DNA of 15,173 nucleotides, from the NCBI GenBank assembly GCA_002293275.1, contig DBCX01000024.1:1-15173 (forward strand), written 5' to 3'. Both the position numbers and the translations under genes were made by a program. Position 1 is the stretch's first letter. Each line of letters starts with the position of its first letter. Source of the stretch: Cyanobacteria bacterium UBA947. Its GTDB lineage: Bacteria > Cyanobacteriota > Vampirovibrionia > Gastranaerophilales > Gastranaerophilaceae. Below are positions 1 through 7,471 of this stretch, in pieces. Below the pieces are notes generated by a model. The model ran no database searches and had not been told where the DNA came from. It saw only the letters and a program-made list of their open reading frames with translations.

Positions 1-1
1 T

Positions 2-970
2 ATAGATATTGAACGCGTTTTGAAATCACTTGACAGGCAAAATGCTGCCGCCGCTGCGACAACTCCGCCGCCGCAAGAGGACGTTGAGGATGATGACGAA
101 AGCGCGATTGTTTTTCAACCAAATTTGTTTGTGATTGAACAATGTAATTTCCGGCTGGATAAAGGCAAGTACAAAACAATTGAGTTTGGCAATCTTGATG
201 CGGCGCTGACGCTTGATAAAAACGGCAACCTGAAAATTCAATCGAACAAATTTGATTTTGCGCAGGGGATTTCAACGCTGCGTGTTATTTGTGATTTGAT
301 GAAACAAAAATATTATATCCGGCTCGGCTGCAAAGATGTTGAGATTGATTTGATTGCGACATCGCTTTTGAGTTTGGAAAAAGAGATTACGGGCAGGGCA
401 AGCGCGCTGCTTGAGTTGAACACCGATGACAAATTCAAGCTGAACGGGCTGATATTGTTTTCTGTTAAAGACGGCAGTATATCAAAACTCGGGCTCGTGC
501 AGTACGCGCTTAATGCGGCCGCGATTTTTAGAAACCCGATCACGATGATTAGTCCCTCAACGCTGCTTGATTTGGTGAACATACCCGAAGGTACATTTGA
601 AAGTATTGACGGTGAGCTGCGGATGAAAGACAATATCATCAACCGGATGAAAATCAAATCCGCCTCGCCACAATTGAGTTCGTTTATTGCGGGCAGATAT
701 AATCTTGAAACGCGCGACACATCGCTGCGGATTTACACAAAATTCAGCAGTAAAAATAAAGGTGTTGAAGGATTTTTGAGAAACCTTTCTTTGAATAGGC
801 TGGCAAAAACATTTGATGTCGGTGATAAAAACAACGCGAATTATTACGCTGCCGAAATTGCACAGCTGCCCGAAATTGAAGGCGAGGACGAATCACAAAT
901 ATTCTTGACCAAAGTGGAAGGCGATGTTGAGCGCAACAATTTTATCTCGTTTTTGAAAAAGTTAAAATAA
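2..970 (+). CDS. AsmA-like (DUF3971/AsmA_2-type) protein, C-terminal part, 5' end cut by window
   Basis: The reading frame is open to the first bases of the window, so the true start lies upstream; a TTG at 20 is only an internal codon. About 323 residues are visible. After a Pro-rich then acidic stretch (PPPQEDVEDDDES) comes an all-beta region in which short strands alternate, with the phrase 'VKDGSISKLGLVQYALN' and later 'GELRMKDNIINRMKIKS'. This pattern is typical of the C-terminal part of AsmA/TamB-superfamily proteins, which sit in the inner membrane and span the periplasm as lipid-conducting or outer-membrane-biogenesis proteins. The family assignment rests on my recognition of this pattern; the membrane anchor would be upstream and is not seen. 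It ends 101 bp before the autotransporter gene. No hairpin with a T-run follows the stop codon, so read-through into the autotransporter is possible. Confidence 0.6.
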   Translation: MDIERVLKSLDRQNAAAAATTPPPQEDVEDDDESAIVFQPNLFVIEQCNFRLDKGKYKTIEFGNLDAALTLDKNGNLKIQSNKFDFAQGISTLRVICDLMKQKYYIRLGCKDVEIDLIATSLLSLEKEITGRASALLELNTDDKFKLNGLILFSVKDGSISKLGLVQYALNAAAIFRNPITMISPSTLLDLVNIPEGTFESIDGELRMKDNIINRMKIKSASPQLSSFIAGRYNLETRDTSLRIYTKFSSKNKGVEGFLRNLSLNRLAKTFDVGDKNNANYYAAEIAQLPEIEGEDESQIFLTKVEGDVERNNFISFLKKLK

Positions 971-1071
971 AAAAATTTAAACATTGCCCGGTTTGATTAT
1001 ACGATTGTTTAATTAAAATAAAAGTATTTCTTTATTACCTTGTATTTTATAGAGTAACAGGGGATTTAGAA
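971..1071 (+). promoter_or_regulatory. AT-rich intergenic leader of the autotransporter with weak promoter candidate and strong RBS
   Basis: This 101-bp gap is very AT-rich. A possible -35 (TTGATT, 993-998) and -10 (TAAAAT, 1014-1019) are present, but the 15-bp spacer is short, so the promoter call is weak. The ribosome binding site AGGGGA (1059-1064) lies 7 bases before the ATG at 1072 and firmly supports that start. No inverted repeat or riboswitch-like structure was recognised. Confidence 0.4.
1059..1064 (+). promoter_or_regulatory. Ribosome binding site of the autotransporter
   Basis: AGGGGA sits 7 bases before ATG 1072, good Shine-Dalgarno complementarity and spacing. The following Lys/Asn-rich signal-peptide start agrees with this being the true start. 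Confidence 0.75.
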
Positions 1072-4000
1072 ATGAGAAATAAAAATTTGATTTGTACATC
1101 TATGTTAGCGGCTGCACTTGTGGCCAATTTTAATATCGTATCTTTTGCTGCGGACGCTGTTGTCCACGATGATAGTGAATATTCTGCTGCCGTGCAGGCG
1201 GCAAACGAGGCAGAGGGCATGTATGTAATTGAGGTCGCAGGCGATATAACAAGAGGCGCCACATTCAGCGGTGATGTCACCGTGATGGGAAGCGAGGGCA
1301 CGAAGCCTACAACAGGTTCAATGACTTTTGAGGGCGGCGCGTTAAAACAAGCCATAGTAAAAGATATTACTTTTGCTCCGGGTGCCGGCATTACCAACAA
1401 CAGCGGCTGGGATCCGGAACTCGGTCAACATTTGACACTGGATAATGTAACTATTACAAACAACGCCAGCGAGGCGATCTCTAATACATCAAAACTCACT
1501 ATACAAAACGGCTGCTCATTTGACGGCAACACAGCCCGCAGCAACGGCGGCGGTGCGATTCTTAATATCGGGAATGATTCAACATTAGATATAAGCGATT
1601 CGTCGTTTACAAACAACCAGGCAGTCGGCTCCAGCGGCGGTGCGATTAATAATATCGGTTCTGCGGATATAACAATTAAGGACACGACTTTTGCAGGCAA
1701 CCAATGCACCTACTACGGCGGCGCGGTACATACCGGCAGCGGTGAGGTAAATATAACCGGCGGAATTTTTAACGAAAACCACGCGGACGCGGGCGGTGCG
1801 CTTTATAATACCGGCGGGACTACCAATATAACAGACAGTATCTTTACCGGCAACTATACTAACGGAACATCCGCACCAAGCTCTTACGGCGGCGCGATTA
1901 AAAGTGTCGGTATATTGAATATCACCGATACGATATTTGACGGCAACCATGCAACGTCCGGCGGTGCGATTGATACAGCGGGCACGACAACCATCACACG
2001 AGGTGAGTTCAAAAACAATTATGCCATCGGTTACGGCGGCGGTGCAATATCCAGTGACGGCGCATTAACAATTGACGGTACAAAATTCACCGAAAACCAT
2101 GCGACCGATGAAGGAGGAAACGGCGGAGCAATTAATGCCGGAAGTGCTTTAACAATTAAAGGCGGTGCAGAGTTTACCGGTAATACGGCGGGCGAAAGCG
2201 GCGGTGCAATCAGTGGAACTTCGATAAAGCTTGACGACGCGACATTTACCGGTAACATAGCTTACGCCGGAAACGGCGGCGCTATCAGCGGCTCGTTTGC
2301 GCAGCTTGATAATGCCACATTCGTTGACAACCACGCCGACAATGCTTACGGCGGCGCTATCTACATGTCAGGCGGGGACCTTACGGTAAACAATGTTAAT
2401 TTTGAAGGCAACAGCGCTTTTTACGGCGGTGCAATTTTTAATTGGAATGACTTGACTATTACCGGCAATTCTTCATTCACAAACAACACCGCAACGGCGG
2501 GCGGTGCGATTTTCACTATCGGGAATTTGAATTTGAACACAGATGCGGGTGACATAATTTTTAGCGGTAACATTGCGACCGATATGAATAGCCGCGGTGC
2601 TGATATTTACATGAATGCCGTTGAAAGTACGACCGTAAACATAACAGGTGATACCGGCACATTGTATATGGATGGCGGGTTTTCCGGTTTGGGTACAATT
2701 AACAAAACAGGCGACGGTGATTTTATAATCGGCGGTGACAGCTCGTATTATGACGGGATTTTCAACAGCAACGCAGGAACAACGACCGTTACGGGATTGT
2801 TTTTTGGCGGCTTGAGTAACTTCAACGACGGCGGTACGGTCAACTGGGAAACCGCTCAGGCCAAAGACGGTTATGCCTCAATCAACGCGGTTGGCGGAAA
2901 CCTTAATGTCGGAACGCTTGGCATGTCAGAAGGTGGGGCCGTTTTGTATTTGAACAATCCGGGGTATACAGATGTTCCGATGACAGACGAATACGGTGCA
3001 GAAGTTCTTATGGATTTTCAGCGCGATTTGATAGATGACGCTGTTGTGGTCAATGTTGCGCAAGATTCAGGGATTGTAAACTATGGGGACGTCACCCTCG
3101 GCAGCGACGATACCTACGAAGGTTTCCTTGACAACCACGGACTTTTGACTATTAACGGCACGGTTAACAACCCGTCACTGACCGGCTCTTTGATACAAAA
3201 CGATGCCGGTGCCGTCACAAGAGTTGTAAACGAGTCTATCTTGCACATAGGCCTCAACGCTATTATCACACAAGGGACGATTGATATAGGCAACGGCGGT
3301 ACAGGGTGTTCAATGGAAGTCTCTAACGGTGTACAAACGTATATCGGCGCTGATGTTATTATTTTAAACGGCGATGATAATACAATGCACATAGCGGGCG
3401 GTACAACAATTATTAACGGCAACGATGTTATGGCCGGCGATATTATTATGCGTGCAACCGAAAAAAGCCCCGGCGACGGTACCTTGATTGTTGACGGTAT
3501 CGTTGAAAACACCGGCAAACTTGAGTGTGATACGGGAACGCTTGGCATAATATCAGGCAACTTGGATGTCGCGGACGAGTCCTACATCAAGTCCGGCACA
3601 AACACGCATATCACAACGCAAGGCATATTGAGCAATTGCGGCGGTGATACGACTTTGGATAACACCGACAGCTGGGCCGGCACAATTAATTTGACTGACG
3701 GTACGGTAACGCTTGACAACCACTCCAACTCGGCGGCCAGCTGCTATGTGCAATCAGGCGGTCTGCTCACTGTCACAAACGAATCCAACATGACGCTTGG
3801 CGAAAACTCTTCTATAACGGACGGTGATATTACTATCATCAACGATTCGGTTATGCACATAAACCAACAGACCATCACCAGCGCCGGCACTAATGTGGTA
3901 CTTGATAACGGCCATATCAATTCGGTTGACGGAATCTTGACCAACCATGATTTTGGGGAAGGCACGTTGTCAAGTACGCATTCTTCGCCCACAACAGGCG

Positions 4001-5304
4001 CAAACCCCGGCATCGCAAATTTTATGGTTGATGTTAACGGTACAAATTTTGCCTCTGACACATTTAGCTTTGAGACAATAAATGGGAACATCAACGTGTC
4101 GAACTTCAACTTCTTGTATGAACCGTCAGCGCGTGAGTTTGACATCCCTGTCTTTTACGCGGAGAACATTAGAGGCGGTGAACAGCTTGACGGCAGCGTG
4201 CCGCCCGAGACCCTTGCCTCGCTTATTGAACCCTACGCCGACACAACCGACCCAACCTTCACTGCCTCCCAATCATACATCATGGCTCCTGTCGGCAGGT
4301 ACAGTATTGAATCCTACAACAACGGCGTATACGGCTTCCGAATGGACGGCTACAACCCTCAAGTCTTCCGCGGTCAGGCCGCAACAGGCGCTATGTACTC
4401 CTCCCAGCTTGCCATGAACTCCGTACTCTTTGACCACGTCTACGTCGATAGCTACGAACCCGTCGCCCGCGGCAGAAAAAATCAGTACGCATCCGGCACA
4501 GGTATGTTTGCACCGTTCCAATTCGACCAGCTCAACGGCGGACTCTGGGCTAAATCATACGTCAACTTTGAAAAACTCCACATGACAGGCGGCCTTGATA
4601 TCGGCAACAACCTCTACGGCCAAATCGTCGGTGCTGACTTTTGTCCGATGGAACTGGGTAACGGCTGGAAATTCATCCCGACAGCATTCATCGCATACAA
4701 CGGCGGCCACCAATATTTTAACGGTGTCTCCATGTATCAAAACGGCGGTCAGGGCGGTTTCCTTGGAACATTTGCCAAAGAAGATTTCATAACATCAATT
4801 ATGGCATACGCCGGCGGCTACTCAAACCAAATGTCCGTCGCAGGCGCAACCGACAAAACAGGTAACTGGTTCGCAGGTACAGCCGCCAAAGCTGCATACA
4901 ACTTCCACCCGCACCGCCACTGGACTCTCCAGCCAAGCGCGCTGGTCGCATACAACGTCTTCGGTGAACAAAACTGGAACTCAAGCTTTGGTTCTTTATC
5001 CATGAACTCGGGGATGCTCAACGGTATCAACGTAGCGCCGGGTCTGAACCTCATCTACGGTAACTGCGCCGAGTGGAACCTGTATCTGACAACAATGTAT
5101 ATGTTCAACATCAACGACGAAATCTCAGGCAGCGCAGGCGGCAAAAATCTTCCAAAGGTTAGTATGCGCCACGGCTACTTTGAATACGGTGTCGGTGGTA
5201 CAAAAACCTTCAACGAACGTCTCGTCAGCTGGGCACAAGTAACCGTGCGCAACGGCGGCCGTACAGGTGTCGCCCTCCAAGCCGGGTTAGAGTGGAAGTT
5301 CTAA
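1072..5304 (+). CDS. Type V autotransporter with polymorphic-membrane-protein-type repeats and C-terminal beta-barrel
   Basis: The 1410-residue product is predicted to cross the inner membrane by Sec, insert its C-terminus into the outer membrane and display or release the rest outside the cell. A signal peptide is clear: basic N-region (MRNKN), hydrophobic core, and a likely cut after Ser-Phe-Ala (residues 24-26). Residues about 147-510 hold 13 repeats of the form 'F..N.A...GGAI', the Pmp/POMP type that builds a beta-helix. Residues about 515-1060 form a second, less regular Asn/Gly/Thr-rich beta-solenoid. Around 1096-1130 is a probable alpha-helical linker, followed by a beta-domain from about 1150 to the end with alternating aromatic strands, ending Leu-Glu-Trp-Lys-Phe as expected for outer-membrane barrels. 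The start is fixed by AGGGGA 7 bases upstream. Codon use changes sharply near the barrel (see findings). No catalytic passenger motif is visible, so an adhesin or structural surface role is the default inference. Confidence 0.92.
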   Translation: MRNKNLICTSMLAAALVANFNIVSFAADAVVHDDSEYSAAVQAANEAEGMYVIEVAGDITRGATFSGDVTVMGSEGTKPTTGSMTFEGGALKQAIVKDITFAPGAGITNNSGWDPELGQHLTLDNVTITNNASEAISNTSKLTIQNGCSFDGNTARSNGGGAILNIGNDSTLDISDSSFTNNQAVGSSGGAINNIGSADITIKDTTFAGNQCTYYGGAVHTGSGEVNITGGIFNENHADAGGALYNTGGTTNITDSIFTGNYTNGTSAPSSYGGAIKSVGILNITDTIFDGNHATSGGAIDTAGTTTITRGEFKNNYAIGYGGGAISSDGALTIDGTKFTENHATDEGGNGGAINAGSALTIKGGAEFTGNTAGESGGAISGTSIKLDDATFTGNIAYAGNGGAISGSFAQLDNATFVDNHADNAYGGAIYMSGGDLTVNNVNFEGNSAFYGGAIFNWNDLTITGNSSFTNNTATAGGAIFTIGNLNLNTDAGDIIFSGNIATDMNSRGADIYMNAVESTTVNITGDTGTLYMDGGFSGLGTINKTGDGDFIIGGDSSYYDGIFNSNAGTTTVTGLFFGGLSNFNDGGTVNWETAQAKDGYASINAVGGNLNVGTLGMSEGGAVLYLNNPGYTDVPMTDEYGAEVLMDFQRDLIDDAVVVNVAQDSGIVNYGDVTLGSDDTYEGFLDNHGLLTINGTVNNPSLTGSLIQNDAGAVTRVVNESILHIGLNAIITQGTIDIGNGGTGCSMEVSNGVQTYIGADVIILNGDDNTMHIAGGTTIINGNDVMAGDIIMRATEKSPGDGTLIVDGIVENTGKLECDTGTLGIISGNLDVADESYIKSGTNTHITTQGILSNCGGDTTLDNTDSWAGTINLTDGTVTLDNHSNSAASCYVQSGGLLTVTNESNMTLGENSSITDGDITIINDSVMHINQQTITSAGTNVVLDNGHINSVDGILTNHDFGEGTLSSTHSSPTTGANPGIANFMVDVNGTNFASDTFSFETINGNINVSNFNFLYEPSAREFDIPVFYAENIRGGEQLDGSVPPETLASLIEPYADTTDPTFTASQSYIMAPVGRYSIESYNNGVYGFRMDGYNPQVFRGQAATGAMYSSQLAMNSVLFDHVYVDSYEPVARGRKNQYASGTGMFAPFQFDQLNGGLWAKSYVNFEKLHMTGGLDIGNNLYGQIVGADFCPMELGNGWKFIPTAFIAYNGGHQYFNGVSMYQNGGQGGFLGTFAKEDFITSIMAYAGGYSNQMSVAGATDKTGNWFAGTAAKAAYNFHPHRHWTLQPSALVAYNVFGEQNWNSSFGSLSMNSGMLNGINVAPGLNLIYGNCAEWNLYLTTMYMFNINDEISGSAGGKNLPKVSMRHGYFEYGVGGTKTFNERLVSWAQVTVRNGGRTGVALQAGLEWKF
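1513..2610 (+). repeat. 13 tandem 'F..N.A...GGAI' repeats (Pmp/POMP type) in the autotransporter passenger
   Basis: The core GGAI (or GGAL, GGAV) recurs 13 times, encoded at about 1551, 1638, 1720, 1793, 1887, 1960, 2038, 2122, 2199, 2276, 2350, 2425 and 2501. The spacing is 73-94 bases, about 24-31 residues, which suits one beta-helix rung. A fourteenth, decayed copy (RGADIY) closes the array near 2595. The repeats are conserved in protein rather than DNA: Gly and Ala codons differ from copy to copy. This implies old duplication kept by selection, not recent slippage. Similar motifs are known from chlamydial Pmp adhesins and other Gram-negative surface proteins. Confidence 0.9.
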
Positions 5305-6686
5305 AAGAATTGCTTTAAGGAGTGCCACGGGTAAGCCTGTGTCTGAACAGTGGCCGGTGCATCCGGCTTGCTGCTGCGGCGTTTGTGAAAATAAAATAAT
5401 GTGCCGCCGCAAAGAGTTACCCCCGCTGCTGCCAGCCCAATCCACATGTTGAAGCGTTTTACCGCCGGCGCCTCATTAAAAATTTTTGCGGCAATATTTT
5501 TTTCATCAATAAGCTTTTCGGCATTATCCTTCACAATGTTCAGCCTAATATATTCACCCAATTTTTCACGCATCATCTTAAAATATGTTTTCTCGGATTC
5601 AGTTACGGCGGCCGGTTCGAATTTTTTTACCGCAGAACTCAATGTAGCAAATGCGTCGTCTATGGCGGGTGCGTTGGAATTGACTGCGTGTTTTAAGTTG
5701 ATTTTTGCCAGTTCGGTTTTCAAAATATTATCGGTCGGGTTTGCAAAAATTTCTTTGAAAACTTTTTCGCGCTCAATCGCCTTTGATATGATGTCAGAGT
5801 TTTGACTATCTTGAATACCGGTTAAAAATTCAATCATATTCTTGTGGTAAAACTCGGATTTGGTTTTCAAATAATTGGTAAAAACTCCTTCTGAATTGTC
5901 GAGGTTGACCTGTTGGTGCATGTAACGGAATTCGAAGTTAGAGATATTCGATGTGATTTTCAAGTTGGGGTTGTCGGATGTGTTTTTTACGTCAAAAATC
6001 AGGTCATCAACAAGGAATGTTTTTAAAAACTTGTTTTTTGCCGGCAAATCTACCGCCTTTTGGGCGTCGCCATCGAGAAAATATTTAATATTTTTTAGCT
6101 CGCCGTTGATATATTTGCCGTCATTATCTAACATGTGGCAAGAGCCAAAATCAATAAATTTTACATCATCATCCGATACAAAAATATTATTGCAGTGCAA
6201 ATCAACGTGGGTGATACCTGCGGTGTCGAGCAAAAAAGTATTTTTGAGCAAATTTTTGAGCTGTTGTTCGTTAAATCCGCCGGTCGGGTGTGCGCCGTTA
6301 ATAAACTCTGATACCATATAATATTTTTCACCGTCTTTTATTAGATCAACCGGTTTTGGGGCAATGCCGGGTGCGAGCTCATTAATTTTTTGTAGCGTAA
6401 AATATTCCTGGACTGTTTTTAGGGTTTCACTGTCAGGGCCAAACGGTACTTTGATTGCGTAGTCATCCAACCGGTAAGTCAGTGAGGTCCATCCGGTGCC
6501 GGCAGGTGCGGTGCCGGATTTTATATGTTTAACAATTTGCCCTGTTTTGTTTTCGTCAAGATTTTTGAAAACGGATTGCCCGAACGAAACGCTTTTTACA
6601 AAAACATCCCGCGCAGGTAATGTTTGACCGCGAAGATTTTGTGCAGCACCGCCGCGGCTAACAACATTGATTGCCTGAACACGCAT
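5301..6686 (-). CDS. Atypical protein-kinase-like protein with C-terminal membrane segment
   Basis: The 461-residue product has the core marks of the protein-kinase-like fold. There is a Gly-rich stretch GTGWTS (residues 63-68) and a Tyr-Ala-Ile-Lys (Lys79) like the VAIK lysine. The catalytic loop HVDLHCNNI (Asp162, Asn167) is followed by a metal-binding Asp-Phe-Gly (179-181). The HxDLHxxN form, lacking the Arg of HRD, is closer to Bud32/RIO/ABC1, lipopolysaccharide-core and aminoglycoside-phosphotransferase-type kinases than to classic Ser/Thr kinases, so the substrate is open. Residues about 200-400 are mostly helical and unassigned. A hydrophobic segment at about 414-433 is followed by HKRR, so the protein is probably membrane-anchored near its C-terminus with a short basic tail. 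The N-terminus has no signal peptide but carries VSFG at 33-36. The ATG has AAGGAG 6 bases upstream. It follows the SIMPL gene by 53 bp and is likely in the same transcript. Its stop overlaps that of the convergent autotransporter. Confidence 0.75.
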   Translation of the reverse strand: MRVQAINVVSRGGAAQNLRGQTLPARDVFVKSVSFGQSVFKNLDENKTGQIVKHIKSGTAPAGTGWTSLTYRLDDYAIKVPFGPDSETLKTVQEYFTLQKINELAPGIAPKPVDLIKDGEKYYMVSEFINGAHPTGGFNEQQLKNLLKNTFLLDTAGITHVDLHCNNIFVSDDDVKFIDFGSCHMLDNDGKYINGELKNIKYFLDGDAQKAVDLPAKNKFLKTFLVDDLIFDVKNTSDNPNLKITSNISNFEFRYMHQQVNLDNSEGVFTNYLKTKSEFYHKNMIEFLTGIQDSQNSDIISKAIEREKVFKEIFANPTDNILKTELAKINLKHAVNSNAPAIDDAFATLSSAVKKFEPAAVTESEKTYFKMMREKLGEYIRLNIVKDNAEKLIDEKNIAAKIFNEAPAVKRFNMWIGLAAAGVTLCGGTLFYFHKRRSSKPDAPATVQTQAYPWHSLKQFF

Positions 6687-6692
6687 TACAAA

Positions 6693-6698
6693 CTCCTT
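6693..6698 (-). promoter_or_regulatory. Ribosome binding site of the kinase-like gene
   Basis: On the minus strand AAGGAG precedes the ATG at 6686 by 6 bases, a near-perfect Shine-Dalgarno that fixes the start. The rest of the 53-bp gap (6687-6739) is AT-rich; I see no convincing promoter or terminator, which fits read-through from the SIMPL gene. Confidence 0.8.
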
Positions 6699-6739
6699 GT
6701 CTTGTTTTTAAACCTTGAACAAAAAATAATTTGCTACGA

Positions 6740-7471
6740 TTATTTTACAAAATACGCTGCGTTTACGTTAGCGTTCAAGCGAAGGATGCCTGCCTCTATT
6801 ACGGTGACGGAGTCGACTGAGTAGTTTGCTTCTCCGGTTGATAATCCTTTTGACCTGTACACCGGCTTTAATGGATTGTTTGTACTGTTCGCACTGCAGC
6901 TTAAGTTCATTGACTTGACCCCTGCGAGCATCGCCGGTTTTGCAGCCGCTTGCGCTTGTGCGTAAGCTTTTTGGGACGCTGCGGTCAGCAGGCTCTCGCA
7001 TTCGCTGTCGTATTTTGAAACCGAGAAAGTCAAGTTCCCGACGTTTTTTGCGCCGAGTTCAATTGATTTATCAATCATCGCACCGACTTTTTCAATGGAT
7101 TTTGTGCGCACAACAATATTGTTGTTGACTCTGTATCTGTCCAAAACTCTTCTGTTGTTCAAGCCGTCTTTGTATTCCGGCGTCGCGCTGAAATTTGCGG
7201 TCTTGATAACATCACCAGGTGCGATCATACTTTTCAACGCCGCGTAAACTTTGTCCGCAATCTCTTTGTTGTCGGCTGATGCTTTTTGCATTGACTTTGT
7301 ATCGTAGGTTTCTATAACGATTGAAAGCTCTGCGGTATCAGGCGCCAGTTCTTTGTACTCCGTGATATTTACCGTGACATAACCGCGCTCATCAGGCACC
7401 GTTATCGTTGCGGCTGTCGTAAAAATTGTTAAAACTAACAATACTAAAATCTTTTTCATGTTCTTTTTCAT
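6740..7471 (-). CDS. SIMPL domain (DUF541) periplasmic protein
   Basis: The 243-residue protein starts with a Lys-rich N-region and a hydrophobic core, with a likely signal-peptidase cut around residues 20-22. It lacks a lipobox Cys, so it should be a soluble or loosely bound exported protein. The mature part matches the SIMPL/DUF541 pattern: an opening beta-strand 'RGYVTVNITE' with 'LAPDTAELSIVIET', then an Ala-rich helix (KASADNKEIADKVYAAL), 'TANFSATPEY', the 'YRVNNNIVVRTKSIEKVGAMID' strand-helix and a final 'SVTVIEAGI' strand. Length is normal for the family. SIMPL proteins (for example E. coli YggE, Brucella BP26) are exported proteins linked to stress tolerance, with no defined enzyme activity. 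The ATG overlaps the AsmA-like stop as ATGA, and AAGGAG lies 5 bases upstream. A second in-frame ATG at 7459 is less likely because it is 17 bases from that site. Translational coupling with the AsmA-like gene suggests linked envelope function. Confidence 0.88.
   Translation of the reverse strand: MKKNMKKILVLLVLTIFTTAATITVPDERGYVTVNITEYKELAPDTAELSIVIETYDTKSMQKASADNKEIADKVYAALKSMIAPGDVIKTANFSATPEYKDGLNNRRVLDRYRVNNNIVVRTKSIEKVGAMIDKSIELGAKNVGNLTFSVSKYDSECESLLTAASQKAYAQAQAAAKPAMLAGVKSMNLSCSANSTNNPLKPVYRSKGLSTGEANYSVDSVTVIEAGILRLNANVNAAYFVK

Noticed and set aside
20..22. TTG at 20 as the real start of the left AsmA-like gene
   Set aside because: The frame is open upstream to base 2, no Shine-Dalgarno precedes it and no membrane anchor follows; it is an internal codon of a truncated gene.
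1513..2610. Regularly spaced repeats as a CRISPR array
   Set aside because: The array is in frame inside an open reading frame, repeats are protein-level with varied codons, and there is no constant repeat or cas gene.
5326..5341. Hairpin (6-bp stem with one G-U pair, loop TAAG) just past the autotransporter stop, as a terminator
   Set aside because: No T-run follows on the plus strand, the stem is short, and it lies inside the kinase-like coding sequence.
5353..5367. Perfect GCCGG/CCGGC hairpin as a terminator
   Set aside because: Only five base pairs, no T-run on either side, and it is coding sequence for the tail of the kinase-like protein.
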